A stretch of DNA of 64,000 nucleotides from Phanerodontia chrysosporium (taxonomy: Eukaryota > Basidiomycota > Agaricomycetes > Polyporales > Phanerochaetaceae), in contig MJGA01000018.1 in the NCBI GenBank assembly GCA_001910725.1, positions 496,001 to 560,000 of the forward strand, in the 5' to 3' direction. A program made the translations under genes and the position numbers. The notes beneath the pieces are model-generated. The model saw nothing but the letters and a program-made list of their open reading frames with translations, did no database searches and was not told where the DNA came from. This document shows, in pieces, positions 34,601-46,801 of this stretch (positions within the stretch are counted from its first letter, which is position 1; the number at the start of each line of letters is the position of its first letter).

Positions 34601-37600
34601 CAGAAGCTCGCTGTTTTGTGTATCCTCACGTACAAGTCGCCTGCGCTCGTCGCGCACCAGGAGTCCCTCCATGCGCTCCTGGACGACACGCGATGGCGCG
34701 ACGAGTTGACCCAGCTGAACATCGCCGGCATCAAGGACGACGAGCGTCCCGAGGTCGTCGACACGATCATTCGTATCCTTTTCGGTGTCATGCTCGAACG
34801 ACGAGGGCGCGGCAGAGGTGGCGACCGCCGTGCGGCTATCCTGGCTGCCCTCACGGGCTGCCGCGACGAGGAATTGTACACTCTCGTCGAGCTCATGCTG
34901 AAGCCCATCAACAGGGACCGCGATGTCAGCGACGGTGCCGAATACACCACAAAGCCGCTCGCGGACGGCGTCTCGGACAAGCAGCTCGTCGGTTTCTTGA
35001 CCCTGCTCGGCGACGTCGTGAAGAACCTCGGTACACGCATGGTCAACAAGTGGCCAGTCCTTCTGGCGACTCTCCTTGATGTCGTGGCATATGCGCAGGG
35101 TCGCCTCGCTTCTGCATCTGCAGAAGACGGACAAGAACAGGACGAGGAACAGGCTGCAGACGAAGAGCAGGACGCCGAGCAGGACGGCCCAGGGTCTGCG
35201 CGGGCGATTCGTACTGTCCGACAGGCTGGCATCAAGCGCTTCGCGGACTTCTTCCGGCTGCCCGTGACTATTGACTTTAGGACATATGTCAAGGAGGCGT
35301 TCAAGACGTTCATTTCTCCTCGTCTGGACGCTTTGGACGTCGAGAACACGCAGGCACCGTCTGCACTCCTCGAGCTCTTCCACATCTGGTCCACCAAGCA
35401 GGATACTGCCCGCTTCCTGGTCGACTACGATGAACGCGCCCTGCCTAAGATCTACGGCTGTCTGATTGCCACCAATGTCAAGCCGACTGTGGTCTCCCGC
35501 GTTCTGGACATCGTCGAACATCTGCTCGGCCACTCTGAGGTCGATGGGGACTTCCTGGATGCAGTCTTCAAGCCGCACGTCGAGCTCCTCCTGACTAATT
35601 TTGCGCTACTCATGGAGCGCACGAAGGCAACAGTGTCCATGACGGACCATGTTGGCCGCCGGCAGATCACCATCCTGTCTTCGCTGGCGCCGTACATGGC
35701 GGACTCGAAGCAGGCGTCGATGCTCCTCAACCTGTTCACACCCGTCCTCCGCAAGCCGACAAAGTCCGTTCCCGAGAAGGTCAAGATTGACATGGTGAAG
35801 ATCGTGAAGAACCTGCTGCCCCTTGTCTCCGACCTCGCGGACGCCACGTCCACCACTCACATCAAGACCTATGCGTTACTGTCTTTCCTCTTCCAGAACC
35901 TGCGTTCGCGCCCCGCTCGTGTTGCCCTCGTGTCGGCGTTCCGTGCGTTTGCTGAGATTGACACTTCTCTTTCCGCCATTGCCGAGCTCATGGATGACCT
36001 CAATGCATGGTCGGCCAAACGCATGGAGGAGCCTGACTTTGACAGGCGGATTGAGGCCTTCGTGGAACTGAACGAGCGGCGGCATGCATCCTTGACGGCG
36101 AAGGAATGGCTTCCGATTCTCTACAACATGCTCAACTTCATTCAAGACCCAGAGGAGCTCACGGTTCGGTCAAACGCGGCGCATTCTATGAAGCGCTTCT
36201 TGGACCGCGTCGAAGAGGTCGGCAGCGACTACGAGGCGACATTCAACAAGACCCTCTACCCCGGGCTGAAGAACGGGCTGCGTTCCAAGAACGAACTCGT
36301 TCGTGCGGAGATTCTGGGCGTAATCTCGTATGCCGTGAAGAAGTGCGAGCGTCTCACCTCGCTGCAAGAGATGCGCGTCTTGCTTGCCAACGGCGACGAG
36401 GAGGCCAACATCTTCAACAACATCCTGCATGTCCAGCTACACAGACGCACGAGGGCGTTGCGCCGCCTGGCGGAGTTTTGCGCCGAGGGCGCCCTTCGTA
36501 GCTCGACGCTCGCCGACATCTTCGTTCCGCTTGTCGGCAACTTCATCGTCGACGGCAGTTCCGTGGATCATCATCTCGTAACGGAGGCGATTGCGACGAC
36601 GGGCAAGATGGCGAGGCAGCTCCAGTGGGGTGCCTACTTTGCGCTCATCCAGCAGTACCTCCGGCTTTCGCGCAACAAGGATGCTTCAGAACGTGTCTAT
36701 GTTCGTGCGCTCGTTGCTATTCTCGACAACTTCCATTTTTCCATGGATGTCGTTGTCTCGAGCGACGAGAATGACGACCAGGCCGGGCTGGAAGAGCAGG
36801 AAGGAGAGGAAGAGGTACCTGCGAAGCAACCCAGTGAGACGAGGAAGGTGGCCCACATAGCGGAAGTGGTGAACTCTCGCCTCCTTCCCAGTCTCATCTC
36901 GCACCTAGAGAAGCGTGACGAGACCGAGGACAGCCTTCGCATCCCGATTGCTATTGGTATCGTGCAAGTTGCGACGCACCTCCCGGAGGCTACACGGGAA
37001 ACCCAGATCTCGCGTCTCTTGACCACCCTCAGTCAGGTGTTCCGTAGCAAGTCTCAGGAAACACGGGATTTGGCCAGAGACACGCTATCGAAGATCGCTA
37101 TCATTTTGGGCCCCTCATACCTTCCCCTCATCCTGCGCGAGCTCCGGACCGCCCTTCTACGAGGACCACATCTACACATCTTGGCATATGTCACCCACGC
37201 TCTCTTGGTTCATGTAACCACTGGCGATCGCGCTGCTACATTCTCCAATTTGGACGATTGTGTCAATGACGTCGCGCATATCGCTGCAGAGGTCATCTTC
37301 GGCGAGTCGGGCAAGGACGTCCAGTCCGAGGACTTCAAGACAAAGATGCGCGAAGTACGGGGCTCTGCTTCCAGGGGCCTAGACTCCTTCGCCATCATCG
37401 CAAAGTTCATCACTCCTCCGAAGATCAGCAGCTTGCTCGTTCCCGTCCGCAACATTCTGCAGCAGACGGAGACGCTCAAGGTCATGCAGCAGGTAGAGGA
37501 TCTCCTGCGAAGGATCGCCGGCGGCCTGAATGCCAACGAGCACCTCACGCCGAAGGACCTCCTCGTTCTTTGCCACACGCTTATCAGCCAGAATGCAAAG

Positions 37601-39896
37601 TTCCTGAAGCAGATCCCGAAGGCTACCTCTGCTAACGAGAAGACCAAGGGTGACGCTTTGACGGAAATGAAGAAGCACCTGACGGTCCAAGCGGACCACT
37701 ATGCAAACAACTCATTCAGGTGTGTCACTTTGTGGAGGCCTGTGACTTGGTGCTGATGCTTTCCTAGGTTTGTCATCTTCGGTCTCGACCTGTTTAACAC
37801 TGCCTACCGGAGGAGCCGCTTCGACTTCCAAGACCCCGCTATCATCTCTCGTCTGGAGCCGATGGTCTCTGTCATAGGTAACACGCTGTACTCGAACCAC
37901 ATGCAGGTCGTCATCTCTGGATTGAAGGCTGCGGCGGCGATCGTCAGGTGCCCCTTGAAGTCGATCGCGAAATCGCTTCCGGTATTCATCCGCCAGATCC
38001 TTCAGGTCGTAAGACAAACGGGTTCAACCGAGGCCGAAGTTGTGCAGACTGCGTTCAAATCCCTGGCGACAATTCTTCGGGAGCAGCCTGCGGCACAGAT
38101 CAAGGAGAAGGACCTCATCTTCCTACTCGAGCTACTGTCGCCTGACCTGGAGGAGCCCACTCGGCAAGCCGCAGTGTTCACCATGTTGAAGGCCATCGTC
38201 GCGCGCAAGTTTGTTGTGCCCGAGATCTACGATCTCATGGATCGGGTCTCGGAGATTATGGTTACCAGCCAATCGCCCTCCGTCCAGGAGCAGTGCCGAG
38301 CCATCCTTTTGCAGTTCTTGCTCGACTACCCTCAGGGCAAGGGTCGACTCCGCAATCACATGACCTTCCTGGCGAAGAACTTGTCGTACGTTCACGAGAG
38401 TGGTCGCAAGTCGGTCATGGAGCTCCTCAGCGCGATCATCGCCAAGTTTGACCCGGCCCTCATCCGCGAGTACGCCGACCTGTTGTTCGTTGCTCTTGTC
38501 TTGGTCATCGCGAACGACGAGTCCGCAAAGTGCCGAGAGATGGCCTCGGAACTAGTCAAGAACCTCTTCTCCCGCCTCGAGGAGGCCCAGCGTCGCGTGG
38601 TCATGACCCATGTCCACACCTGGGCGTCGCAGCGTGCACAACCACAGCTCGCTAGGGTTTCTTCGCAGGTGTACGGCATTCTCATTGAACACCTCCAAAG
38701 CGACATCTCCTCCTATTCCAATGCTATCGTCGAAGACCTCAACGCCATTCTTGATTCAACATGCAAGTTGCTCGACGAGGACGAAGACGGAGAGGACGCT
38801 ATGGAGGTTGAAATTGAGTGGCAGATTCCATACCACGCGCTAAACGCACTGTCGAAACTGCTGCGGGTGCTCCCCGACCTCGTTCCCCAGCTGGACAGGG
38901 TCTGGTGGTCCGACGTTGTCAAATTGTTGTTGTTCCCGCACGCGTGGGTGCGTACTGCTGCATGCCGCTTGCTCGGCGTTCTGTTCTCTGCTATACCGGC
39001 CGCGTCGCCGCGGAAGGACCTCGACGACAGCTCGCCATTCTCGCTCGCCGGCATGGAAGAGGTCGCACGGAAACTGTGCCTGCAGCTGCGCAGCGAGCAT
39101 CTCGACGCGGCACTCAGCTTACAGATCGTCAAGAACCTGTTCTACGTTGGCAAGTGCTTCGCGATGTACGAGGCAGCTCTGCCAAGCGAGGAAGAGAAAG
39201 GTGAAGACGAGGATGATGACGAGGATGATGACGAGGACGGCGAAGAGGATGAACAGGAGAAGGAGTCGTCGACCAAACACCCGTTGTCGTGGCTCTTCTC
39301 CAAGCTGTCCTTCCAGGCTCGGTCTGCACATATCGCGAGGAGGAACAAGTCATTGAGCCCGGTGAGTTTTCATCAGTGGCGGCATAAGAATTGAATATTG
39401 ACCCCGATGCAGGACAATTGGTATCATCAACCCATGTCCGTCCTGCGATGGTTTGCTGCCATGGTGTCCTTCATGGAAGCACCGCAAGTGGAGCGATTCT
39501 TGACCCACATCCTCTCTCCTCTATACCGTATTGCCGAGGACGACACCATTCGCGATCCTCACATGGGTAAGTAACTCCACTTGTTCGAACAGTTGTTCGG
39601 GTCACTGACCGCCATCTTTAGATGAGCTCAAGACCACCGCGATCGAGCTTCAAGAACTAGTCCAGAGCAAAGTTGGTACCACCAAGTTTTCGGAAGTCTA
39701 CGGTCGCATTCGGCAGAACGTCCTGGGAGTTCGCCGCGAGCGTAGAACAGCTCGCGTGGTCCAGGCAGCGAAGAACCCGGCGATGGCATCGAAGCGGAAG
39801 GCGCAACGGAACGTCGCGAAGAAGGAAAGTAGGAAGCGCAAAAACAATGCCTTCGCCGAAGGGCGGGGCAAGTTCAAAAGGCGGAGGGACGAGTGA
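31656..39896 (+). CDS. UTP20: UTP20, U3 snoRNP/SSU processome HEAT-repeat component
   Basis: A giant helical-repeat protein of the small-subunit processome, needed in the nucleolus for 18S rRNA maturation. Starts MLEDLADRNDVMDVDVAERP at 31656 and ends KFKRRRDE with TGA at 39894-39896; the product is about 2,550 residues, the usual size. The 5' part has many ~50-60 nt introns, then one 3.4 kb exon (about 34321-37719). Blocks typical of the family include DNDSHFHQSLGEWRELNLTP, VGKRLHGNAARVAIVK, RRGRGRGGDRRAAILAALTG and LTPKDLLVLCHTLISQNAKF. Two acidic low-complexity insertions are present, one near codons for EQDEEQAADEEQDAEQDG and one at 39190-39260. The C-terminus is very basic (RKAQRNVAKKESRKRKNNAF-like), as expected for rRNA binding. 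One intron has a GC donor (32553-32603). Convergent with CTK3, 108 bp apart. Confidence 0.95.
32553..32603 (+). other. GC-AG intron inside UTP20
   Basis: The exon ends ...SACK at 32552 and the intron begins AAG|GCAAGT and ends GATAG at 32603. The next exon starts in phase 0 with SVSQTLHTSTPTIF. The only nearby GT (GCAA|GTTTGG) would shift the frame away from the conserved downstream sequence. AG|GCAAGT is the standard consensus for GC-AG introns. Confidence 0.75.
39190..39260 (+). repeat. Acidic-codon low-complexity tract in UTP20
   Basis: Imperfect tandem GAG-GAT-GAT-GAC units encode an uninterrupted Asp/Glu run of about 25 residues. This is a likely site of length variation between strains. 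Confidence 0.7.
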
Positions 39897-40004
39897 TTCC
39901 TCGTCATCCATGACCATGTGCCACCGTTGTAGCATACATGCATAGAAGATCTCATTACGATATATACCACTGTAGCATATTCCCAGGGCGTATAATTATA
40001 CAGG

Positions 40005-40997
40005 TCATGACAAGTCCATTGGCTGCTCGCCGTCATCGTTCGTAGGCATGTTGTGATGGTTAGGTCCCAAATCTGGGAAGCAGAGCGTATTTTCCTCCTG
40101 CGCTGCCTCGTCATCGTCCTCGTTCCAATCGCTTGTCGTCTCCCAATCGTTCTCGAATTCAATATCGAGGGTAAGCTCCTCTTCACCATCGCCGTCGTCC
40201 GTAAGCGGAAGAAACGACGCGAGTTGCGGTGGGAGATGCGAGTGCGGGTTGTGTGAAACAGGCTGCACCCAGCGGCGCTCTCGCAACCGCTTATGCCGCT
40301 CGCGGTCTTCTTCGATGCGCTTGAAGATTTCTTGCTTTGGAAGTGGGTTCGACGGCCGCGAATCTGCCGGGTCCTCAAGCGACGCTTTACGGGTTTCCAG
40401 CAAGGACAGAACGTCGTCCACTGTTTGTGGGTCGATGACACGCTTGCTTCTCCAGCTTTCTAATATCTGGAAAGCCAGGTCATATGGAGATAGGCAGGTC
40501 AGCGGTCTTGAGCTCGCACCTGCTTCGTACTCATGAGGTTTGGCAGGCCTTGCCGCCCTTCTGGGACGACGGACTCCACAATCTTCCCGAGGTCCCGAGC
40601 AACATAGTCCACATAAAGCGAGCTGGACGCTGACGCGTTTCCTTCTTGCCGGACGGGCCCGTGCTGCGACTTCACGAGGAGGGATGCCTCGCATAACGAG
40701 TCCAAGAAGTACAAAATGTTAATCCGGTTGTTTATAGAGCCCTACACCGGCATTGTCAGGACATAGCGAGGTCGGAATCTAAAGTGCACACCTTTTGTGA
40801 CTCTTCAACGATGCAATCCCAAAGGTCCTCCCCACATTTAGCGAAGTACTTCAAGGCGTACCCGACTACCTTCTGAATTGACTGTTGGGAGCTGTTCAGT
40901 GCTTCAGAATCTTCTGCAGAGTTTCGACCAGGGTAACATACGCATTCAGACGTCTCAACAGCGTCAAGAATTGCATTCGAACTTCGAAGGGATCCAT
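40005..40997 (-). CDS. CTK3: CTD kinase I gamma subunit (Ctk3)
   Basis: Ctk3 with Ctk1 and Ctk2 phosphorylates Ser2 of the RNA polymerase II CTD during elongation. Start MDPFEVRMQFLTLLRRLNA at 40997. An intron leads to SQQSIQKVVGYALKYFAKCG and DLWDCIVEESQK; the next exon gives INNRINILYFLDSLCEASLL and YVDYVARDLGKIVESVVPEG, together the CID-like N-terminal domain of the family. After a further intron the C-terminal part holds ILESWRSKRVIDPQTVDDVL and a coiled-coil-like segment FKRIEEDRERHKRLRERRW. The tail is acidic (DWNEDDDEAAQEEN) and ends at TGA 40005-40007. Three introns; about 280 residues. It is divergent from the EF-hand gene with 307 bp between start codons. Confidence 0.9.
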
Positions 40998-41304
40998 TGG
41001 TTTGCGAAGGTATTTGGTCGAGTGAGAGGCTAGAGCAGAAGGTCAGGTTGGCGCTTATGTAATCATGCTCATGTCCCTTCAGAGCGCGCTTCTCGGGAGG
41101 CTCAGTCTTCGAACCGTATGCTATCTGTAGCTCACGTATGTGCTCTCGCCTAACATCGGATATTTGTTCTACGATTACACTTTGTAGGCACGACAAAAAG
41201 GACCATGATTTCCAATATTTGACGCTGGTAACTTACAGATAATGTGTTTTTGTGCTGACTAGCGGCTGTCGACTCGTCACAGAGCGAGGCCGGAAATCCG
41301 GGCC

Positions 41305-44300
41305 ATGCATGATGTCGTCGTACGTACTTATCTCAGTCATGAATCTGTGGGAGCCTTTCTAAGCAGAACTGCGATGTTTCTAGTGCATCATAAAAGCGGG
41401 AAGAGATACACGTGGACGGCGGCCAGAGTCGCCACCTTTCTCTTGTACTTCATGGCTGCTGGCAATCGTACTCCCGTTGCTCAAAAGCTGCTCGATGCAC
41501 AGAAGACTCTTAATAGCACCGGTCCTCGGAGGAAGGTCGATCTGCTAGAGAGAGGCTTAAACTTTGTCGGTGAATAACCAAATACACTAGTTTCACTGGA
41601 CGAGATATCTGACTCACGAACTCATATTGCATGGCAGGGAACGTACACGACAGAATGACGGATCCAGGGACCAGTCAAATAACTAGTGCTATTCCCGATG
41701 CCGCAAAAGAAGTCTGGAAGGCGTTGGAGCCGCGTCTTCAGAATTGGGAACAACGCTACGAGATGCTGGAGAAGGCCCTGGACTCTATAGCCGGCCTGCA
41801 TCCTGCCATTGGTGGTTCGTCCCTCCTCACCATGCGACGCCTCCACCAAATAACTGAGTCCCTGTATAGTTGCGGTCGTCGTTTTCAAAGCTGCAATCAG
41901 TTTCGAGGTCACGAGAAGGCAAAATGATCAAAAAATCGCCATCTTACGCGTCACGATGATGAATACGATGGAGGAGCTGACTTGGTAAGCAAAAGCTCCT
42001 ATGTCGTCTCACAGGATACCCTACTTATTCGCACATAGTCTAGAGACGGCGCTTCCTGCGGACCCCGCCTTGGCTGGCGAGCTAATCGCCCGCCATCTCG
42101 AAGGCATTATCATTGACATCACGTCTACCATCAAACGGTGTGCGACAACATGTGACAGCTATCAAAACCGCCATGTCATTGGTATGTCTCCGGTTGTCAA
42201 GCGTTTTCTCTGCAGTACTGACCATCCTACGCAGTGCGCGCTTTGAAGAGTATTCCTTGGGCGCAGAAGCTGGCATCCTTCGTCGAGGACTTCGACTCGT
42301 TGAAGCAAAGGCTCAGGGACTCGATTCAACTCCACATAGCGGGGAGCGTGCAGCAGCATGCGTCTCAGCTAGCTGCGCTGAATGCCAAGGTCGATAGCCT
42401 CCTCCTGATCTTCCAGAACCTGCGGACGCCATTGGAGCAGCGGATATATGACTACATGTGGAAGGGTACGCCTATTGACAAGCGTTCCAGTATTCTGCAA
42501 GACGAGACCCAGGTCGATGCTGTCATCCGGGAATTCGGGCAGTATGATCTCTTGGACGACACCACAGCGGGTGGGGAGCTGGCCGTCGGCAGCGCGCCGA
42601 GGTCTGGCATAAAGACCGATCTCAGCGGAGAAATCAAATGGGATCTGAAGAGCGATTTGGACGCTATCCTGAAGAAATGGAATAATGCGTCCTTCGCTAA
42701 ATTCGAAGCTTCACAAGAACGTCTGAAGGTTGAGATGCAGGTCGTGATCAAGCGGGATGGGGATCGAGTCATCAGTCGTATCCTGGCTGGACCTCACGAT
42801 GGCATCAAGGACCCGGTAAGCTAGCACAGAGTAATTTTGTGTGTCGCTGAATGTGCAATTACAGAGTGTCTGGAAAGTATGGACAGAAATGGTGCGTAGA
42901 ATTCAGTCTCTCACCTGACGACCTGTCACAAATGATCTATTTACGGTAGGGGTGGAGGCGCTGTACGGAGGCACGCTTGCTCGTCAAGGCACTCCGCGAA
43001 TACTATGCCGAAGTCTATTCCTCTCTGCTTGCCGGTGATACAGATGCTGCGCTGGGACCCGTGAACGTATCCGCGGACTCGCGGGTTGGCGCTGATGACA
43101 CCTTGACTGATGTCGCTCTGAAAACGGTCGAAAACCGGGAGGTTGAGCTCATGAAGAAGGTCAATGTGTTCTCCCTCGACGATGGGTGGACGCTGAAGTA
43201 TATCAGCATGCTTCGGGTTCACCCGCTGCTGGAGAGGCTCGACCAAGACTTCTCTGGCTGGGTCACAGTGAAAGAGGTAAACTCGTTCACGGAGGCTCGT
43301 CCGGTAGATTGGAGGTCAGCGATACACTCGATCTTTGGAGGTATTACTGACGCCTACCCACTCTCTTCAGTGTGCCGTGCTGGATGGCATATTGGACCAT
43401 AGGTTTGCCAACCTGGTTAACTCTTCGTCACATGTTCCTCAAGTTCATGCAGGGCAGGCATTGGTGACGGCATACTACTACTCCAAAATCCAGCACGTCC
43501 TCTGGGGTATACATCGATCCTGGAAAAAAGTGCTCGACTGCAACCGCACCCAGATGGACGCGTTCATGTACTCGTACGCTGGCGCAGCGACTCCGCTTCA
43601 CCAGCTTCTGGCTGGCGCGTACGCGGTTGCGCATGAGCTGCAAGAGGATCAAGCGCTGTTCAGCAGGTTCAAGAACTACACGCTGGAGAAGGAGCGCCAA
43701 CTCATGGTTTTCCTCGAGAAGATCGGCTATTACTTGGACGCACCGAATACGGTAGCCCTACTTCTAGGACCTGACAACCTCGAGCAGGTACTTTACCCTC
43801 CAACATTTTTGCGCCGCTTACTCATATTGGCGACTATAGGATCTCATGCCAATATGCTATCTAATGGCCCTACGCATTCAGAAGATAGTCGACCTCGCTC
43901 AAGCAACGCCACTGCACGAGCATGAGCTACACGATATGAACTCATCACATACGCAATTGATGCAAGCAGCGTACAGACGCATATACACCGTTAAGAGAGG
44001 TATGCATATGCCTCGTGACAGTCGTGATATCAACCTCATGTTTGCCCAGATATTTGCCTCGCCAATGATCTCCCTGAGAAAGACACAATAAAGAAGTTCG
44101 CCTGTGGGCTGGTGCGTGTTTGCCGAAGACGATGTTCCGTGCTCATTGCTCTGCGTAGTTCTACTATCTCGAATATACGACGGAATGGCCAGACTCAGCT
44201 TACTACGACGAGCTCGATTGGGAAAGCAAGATACCGCCTTTCATCAGCATGTTCATGGACGAGCTGCAGGATGCGACATCCGATGTGGTTGTTTCCCACG

Positions 44301-46199
44301 GTGATTATAGTGCCCTGAGATATAGTACTCCGACGCTCCTCGACTTCGAACCGTACGGTACTCCGCTCGTGGAGCCACGAAAAGCGCTCGAGGTCTTCTA
44401 CCCTCCTGGTGGTCAGATTTCGCTCCATCAGCCCCAGCCCACTTTGTGGCAAGGGCCATTCGCAATGTACGGTTCTTACACCATCACCAGGATCGAGCTC
44501 AAACTACCTTACGACACCGGGGACGTAGAGGGGTTCGGTCTCTATGTTGGGGGTCAGTTTGGCATTCGGGGAAAACGCGAAGGCTCCTCACTTGTACTGC
44601 GCACGACCCGAACCTCGGACGCCACCGACGGGCCTGCGGTGCTTGTGAGCGGCAGCGACGGTTCTGATAGGAGCTTTGTCAGCGGGGTCATCAACGAGGC
44701 GGGAGACTCCATCTCAGGACCGTGCACGCACAACAGACCTGACGAAGACTCGTGGTCTCCTGTACAGGACCACGAAATGTGCTGTATCTTCGAGGTTCAA
44801 CTCCGTCCACCGGAGTACTTTTCGATCTTTCGGCCGCCTCAGAGCGACTTCGAGACCAACAAGCCGAAGGCACTTTGGACGTTTGCTCGTGAAGCAATAT
44901 ACCACGTCGTGCGCGTGCAATTGAAGAAGATCCCTCGTTGGACGTGGTTCAAGGCCATGCGAGAATGTCGGCGGACGTATATCGAACTATATTCTCGTGC
45001 CATGGACCCTCGGTGGATGGGAATCTGGAACTTTAGCTGTCTTAACCCGATCGAACCGGAAGAGATTGTAGAACTCCAGCGGCTCGAGCGAATCCTTCCG
45101 CTGGCCACGATCAAGTTTTACAGATCGCTGGCGTATTTTCTCATGAGGAGACAGGTCATTCATGAGTACGTGTCTGCCTCCGAGTATGACCACGGTCACT
45201 GCTGACGACTCTTTACAGTCTTTTATGTGACTTCTGTCCAAGACGCGGCCTTCGTAGGACATTCCTTGCTTGCCTCGATTGCCTCGCATGGCTTCGAGCC
45301 AGGGAAGGCGACAAGGCCGACATCTTATATCTCTGCGTTGAATGCGCGAAAGTAGACTTTGTTAGCACACGCCGTGGCCATCAACCGCACAAGACTTCCC
45401 ATCGTCTCTTGCAGATACGTCGACCGCTCACAGATGAAGCGGTGATCGTCAATTGGGCGACGGAAGGCTTGGCGATGTTAAAGGACATGTTCCACAACGA
45501 CACGAGGGGGTCTGCTGGAGATAAGGCTATGAACCCTGCGGCTGACGGCGATGGGAAAGAAGTATCAGCAGGAGAGGATGCTGCTACCGGAGGCGCCGAC
45601 GAGCAGGGATTCGACGAAGGCCCTGAGTGTTTGAAACCGGACAAGGACACCTCCCCTGAAGGCACATACGGTACGCAAGGTTCGTAAACCCGGCATTCGC
45701 GATAGTTGTGCGTTCTCGCTGACACTATCTTTCTTTGTCTTTAGACAAACAGTGTGGTCGCTGCAATGTACTAGTGGAGGCGCCATTCTGGTATTGCGTG
45801 GAGTGCTCAGGTGCGTTCGTTACGTATGTCTATTGCACGCGTCCTACAATTTTTGTAGGTCAGGTATACGTGTGCGAGGAGTGTAATGCACAGGACGATC
45901 GAGACCGCGCTGCGTTCGTCTCTGGGTGGCAGGATATTCCTCTTATCCGCGGGAAATGGCCAGCAGAAGGGACACAACACAAGTGGCAGCATACCATGCT
46001 CCTCTGGCAGGAAGATCCCGAAGACATGCCCGGTTCTAGCCCGAATGCACAAATCACTTCCGAGGTTTCCCAGGAAGAAAGACTCAAGGCGGTCGAGGAA
46101 CGTACTCAGCGACTTGAAACCTATCTTCTCGAGATCAAAACCATGCTATCACTTCTTGCAGAGAAGCTTCAGGCGTCCGGTGGAGATGTGGCAATATAG
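41305..46199 (+). CDS. EF-hand and ZZ-type zinc-finger protein with HET-like helical N-terminus
   Basis: A large multi-intron gene of a family common in Agaricomycetes, function unknown. The ATG at 41305 is the best start: the exon to LLERGLNFVG joins in frame through GTGAAT...GGCAG to NVHDRMTDPGTSQITS. Blocks in order: a helical segment AVVVFKAAISFEVTRRQNDQ that resembles N-terminal domains of fungal STAND/incompatibility proteins; a coiled region IPWAQKLASFVEDFDSLKQR; an EF-hand loop LDQDFSGWVTVKEVNSF (Asp1, Asp3, Ser5, Gly6, Glu12 present); a middle region with FMSGxW-like aromatic blocks; and two C-terminal Cys-rich modules, one near 45230-45350 (CDFC, CLDC, CVEC) and one near 45750-45890 (CGRC, CVEC, CEEC), both of ZZ-like CxxC spacing. 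Last exon ends in a coiled coil and GGDVAI, TAG 46197-46199. Roles in calcium sensing or self-recognition are inference only. Confidence 0.75.
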
Positions 46200-46801
46200 G
46201 TTAATTGCGAAGATGTTCTGTGCATGATGCTGAGTGTTCTCAGTATTCAGGGCAATATACTACCTCATTCATGATCTTACCCGGGCCCCGACGTCTTACT
46301 GCCTCTCCGCATGACTCAGACTCACGTCCTTAACAATCCTCGCGCTCGAGCTCAAAACCTTTATCGAACGAGGATAAACTTTGTGGAGTTTACTAACCTT
46401 TAACGATCCAGATTGGCCTCGTGTTGCTCGTTCTGCATTCGTGTGCCAGCGTCGCCATGGCACGCCAGCGCGTCAGCAGTGGTACTTCCAAGATATCGGC
46501 CGATATTGGTCGTGGATGCAACCCTACTTTGGAGTTGTAGCTTCTCGGTCGGCGCTGAGGCAAGTCACACGCTCCATCTTCATCACATCGTGTTGATTCC
46601 GCAGCTTTGGCCTTTGCCCAGCACGGCTGTGCGGACACCAAGCTGGAAGACCGGCCACACGCTCCTTCAGGAAAATGTCTTCGATAACTGGTACTTAGCT
46701 GTCGCATCAAGACGAAGTCTCTCCGCCCCACGCAGCCCGTGGTGACTGTCGCCTCTGCATGTGGATTGCGGATCTGCGGCAGGTTAGAAGACGAACATAA
46801 A
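46200..46801. other. Intergenic / promoter of the dynamin gene
   Basis: 600 bp with only short frames on both strands. No TATA box is obvious near the start at 46802. Confidence 0.4.

Noticed and set aside
34366..35578. Long antisense open frames (343 and 384 codons, minus strand) inside UTP20
   Set aside because: They mirror the large UTP20 exon; strong C/G third-position bias leaves the antisense frames open. Their translations are Arg/Ser- or Asp/Leu/Val-rich without any domain.
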